DNA from: Dehalococcoidia bacterium
Lineage (GTDB): Bacteria; Chloroflexota; Dehalococcoidia; Dehalococcoidales; RBG-16-60-22
Reading direction: 5' to 3'
Assembly: GCA_030605045.1 (NCBI GenBank)
Contig: JAUWBK010000076.1
Coordinates: 1 to 6,128, forward strand
DNA length: 6,128 nt
The position numbers and the translations under genes were made by a program. Position 1 is the first letter of the stretch; every line of letters starts with the position of its first letter. This document shows, one piece after another, positions 5,547 to 6,128 of this stretch. The notes below the pieces were generated by a model. The model made no database searches, was not told where the DNA came from, and saw only the letters and a list, made by a program, of their open reading frames with translations.

Positions 5547-6128
5547 AGCAAATCCCTCCTGTGGCGAAGCATATAAGCACCCACACCAGAATTGCCATCT
5601 GCGTCAGTTCTAACGAGGCATCAATCGTTTCTGGCATGGGAGGAGTATTTATCTTCCCTAATTTATAGTGCCCCGTTTTTTCCAGCTTGACGTTCAGGGC
5701 ACCGGCAACTGCCGCCATCGGCCAGCCAGCATTGGGGCTCTCCGTTTTAGCATGCTCACTGAGAGCGACCTTCCAGGATGCCCGCCCGTTTCTTCGAGAT
5801 AAAAAAGCAGCCAAAACCAGGAGCAGTGCCGTCAATCTCGCTGGTATAAAGTTAAGCACATCATCCAACCGGCTGGCAAACTTACCTAAATACTCATATT
5901 TCCCGTGATAGCCGACTACAGCATCCAGAGTATTGACTACCCGATAGGCAATAGCTCCGGGGATGCCAAGCAGCAAAAAGTAGAACAGAGGCGCCACAAA
6001 GCTATCACTGGTGTTCTCGGCCACTGACTCCACGGTTGCCGATACCAGTAATGGTTTGGTTAAGTTCCGGGTATCACGGCTGACCAATGAGCGCAGCTCG
6101 AAGCGCGCTTCATCCAGCTTATTCTCCA
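5530..6128 (-). CDS. cbiB: Adenosylcobinamide-phosphate synthase, partial (N-terminus beyond the window)
   Basis: A membrane enzyme that forms the amide bond between adenosylcobyric acid and aminopropanol phosphate. The open frame runs off the window end: 198 complete codons plus 2 bases are visible, starting in ENKLDEARFELRS. With a usual family length of a little over 300 residues, roughly the first third is missing. Visible family blocks, numbered from the first complete codon, are LVSRDTRNL (14-22), ATVESVAENTSDSFVAPLF (30-48), NTLDAVVGYHGKY (65-77), GKFASRLDDVLNFIPARL (81-98) and SPNAGWPMAAVAGAL (130-144). Hydrophobic segments lie near 42-60, 97-109 and 176-197. An internal TTG at 6087 is not the start, because conserved CbiB sequence continues upstream of it. 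It is the first visible gene of the operon and overlaps cobD by 17 bases. Confidence 0.95.
   Translation of the reverse strand, partial: ENKLDEARFELRSLVSRDTRNLTKPLLVSATVESVAENTSDSFVAPLFYFLLLGIPGAIAYRVVNTLDAVVGYHGKYEYLGKFASRLDDVLNFIPARLTALLLVLAAFLSRRNGRASWKVALSEHAKTESPNAGWPMAAVAGALNVKLEKTGHYKLGKINTPPMPETIDASLELTQMAILVWVLICFATGGICFVLTA
5554..5560 (-). promoter_or_regulatory. Shine-Dalgarno for the TTG start of cobD, inside cbiB
   Basis: AGGAGGG on the minus strand lies within the last codons of cbiB, with a 7-base spacer to the TTG at 5544-5546. It supports the unusual TTG start and the 17-base overlap between the two genes, so ribosomes finishing cbiB pass directly over the cobD start. Confidence 0.6.

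Noticed and set aside
1..6128. CRISPR arrays, insertion sequences, tRNA or rRNA genes, attachment sites, phage genes
   Set aside because: No regular repeats, terminal inverted repeats, transposase or tRNA-like cloverleaf was seen; nearly the whole window is occupied by ordinary metabolic genes.

Overview
The window reads as bacterial chromosome with moderate GC, dense packing and a mix of ATG, GTG and TTG starts. It has two convergent transcription units and shows no mobile element, CRISPR array, rRNA or tRNA. The gene families suggest an anaerobic bacterium that makes or salvages cobalamin. The sequence style would fit Chloroflexota (Dehalococcoidia-like) or another anaerobic lineage, but this is a weak inference: no taxonomic marker is present.

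Left part, + strand (1-1319): a short AT-rich leader carries a near-consensus sigma70-type promoter (34-62) and a doubled Shine-Dalgarno sequence. It is followed by a classical short-chain dehydrogenase/reductase (126-908) and, a few bases later, an unrecognised protein with four predicted membrane segments (918-1319).

Right part, - strand (6128 down to 1284): a tightly packed operon for the last steps of adenosylcobalamin assembly, in the order cbiB (cut by the window edge), cobD, cobT, cobS, a PP-loop ATPase of the Dph6/COG2102 family, cobU. Junctions are overlaps of 8-17 bp or gaps of 2-23 bp, so translational coupling is likely. CobD makes (R)-1-aminopropan-2-ol phosphate from threonine phosphate. 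CbiB attaches it to cobyric acid. CobU activates the product to AdoCbi-GDP. CobT makes alpha-ribazole phosphate from the lower-ligand base. CobS joins the two halves. The expected final phosphatase (CobC type) is not in the window, and neither is the operon's 5' end, where a cobalamin riboswitch might lie.

The one element that the known pathway does not explain is the Dph6-like PP-loop enzyme between cobS and cobU. Diphthamide, the product of archaeal and eukaryotic Dph6, is not made by bacteria, so this copy probably has another substrate, perhaps corrinoid-related. The two units meet tail to tail, with the coding ends of cobU and the membrane protein overlapping by 36 bp. Otherwise the window is conventional metabolic DNA.
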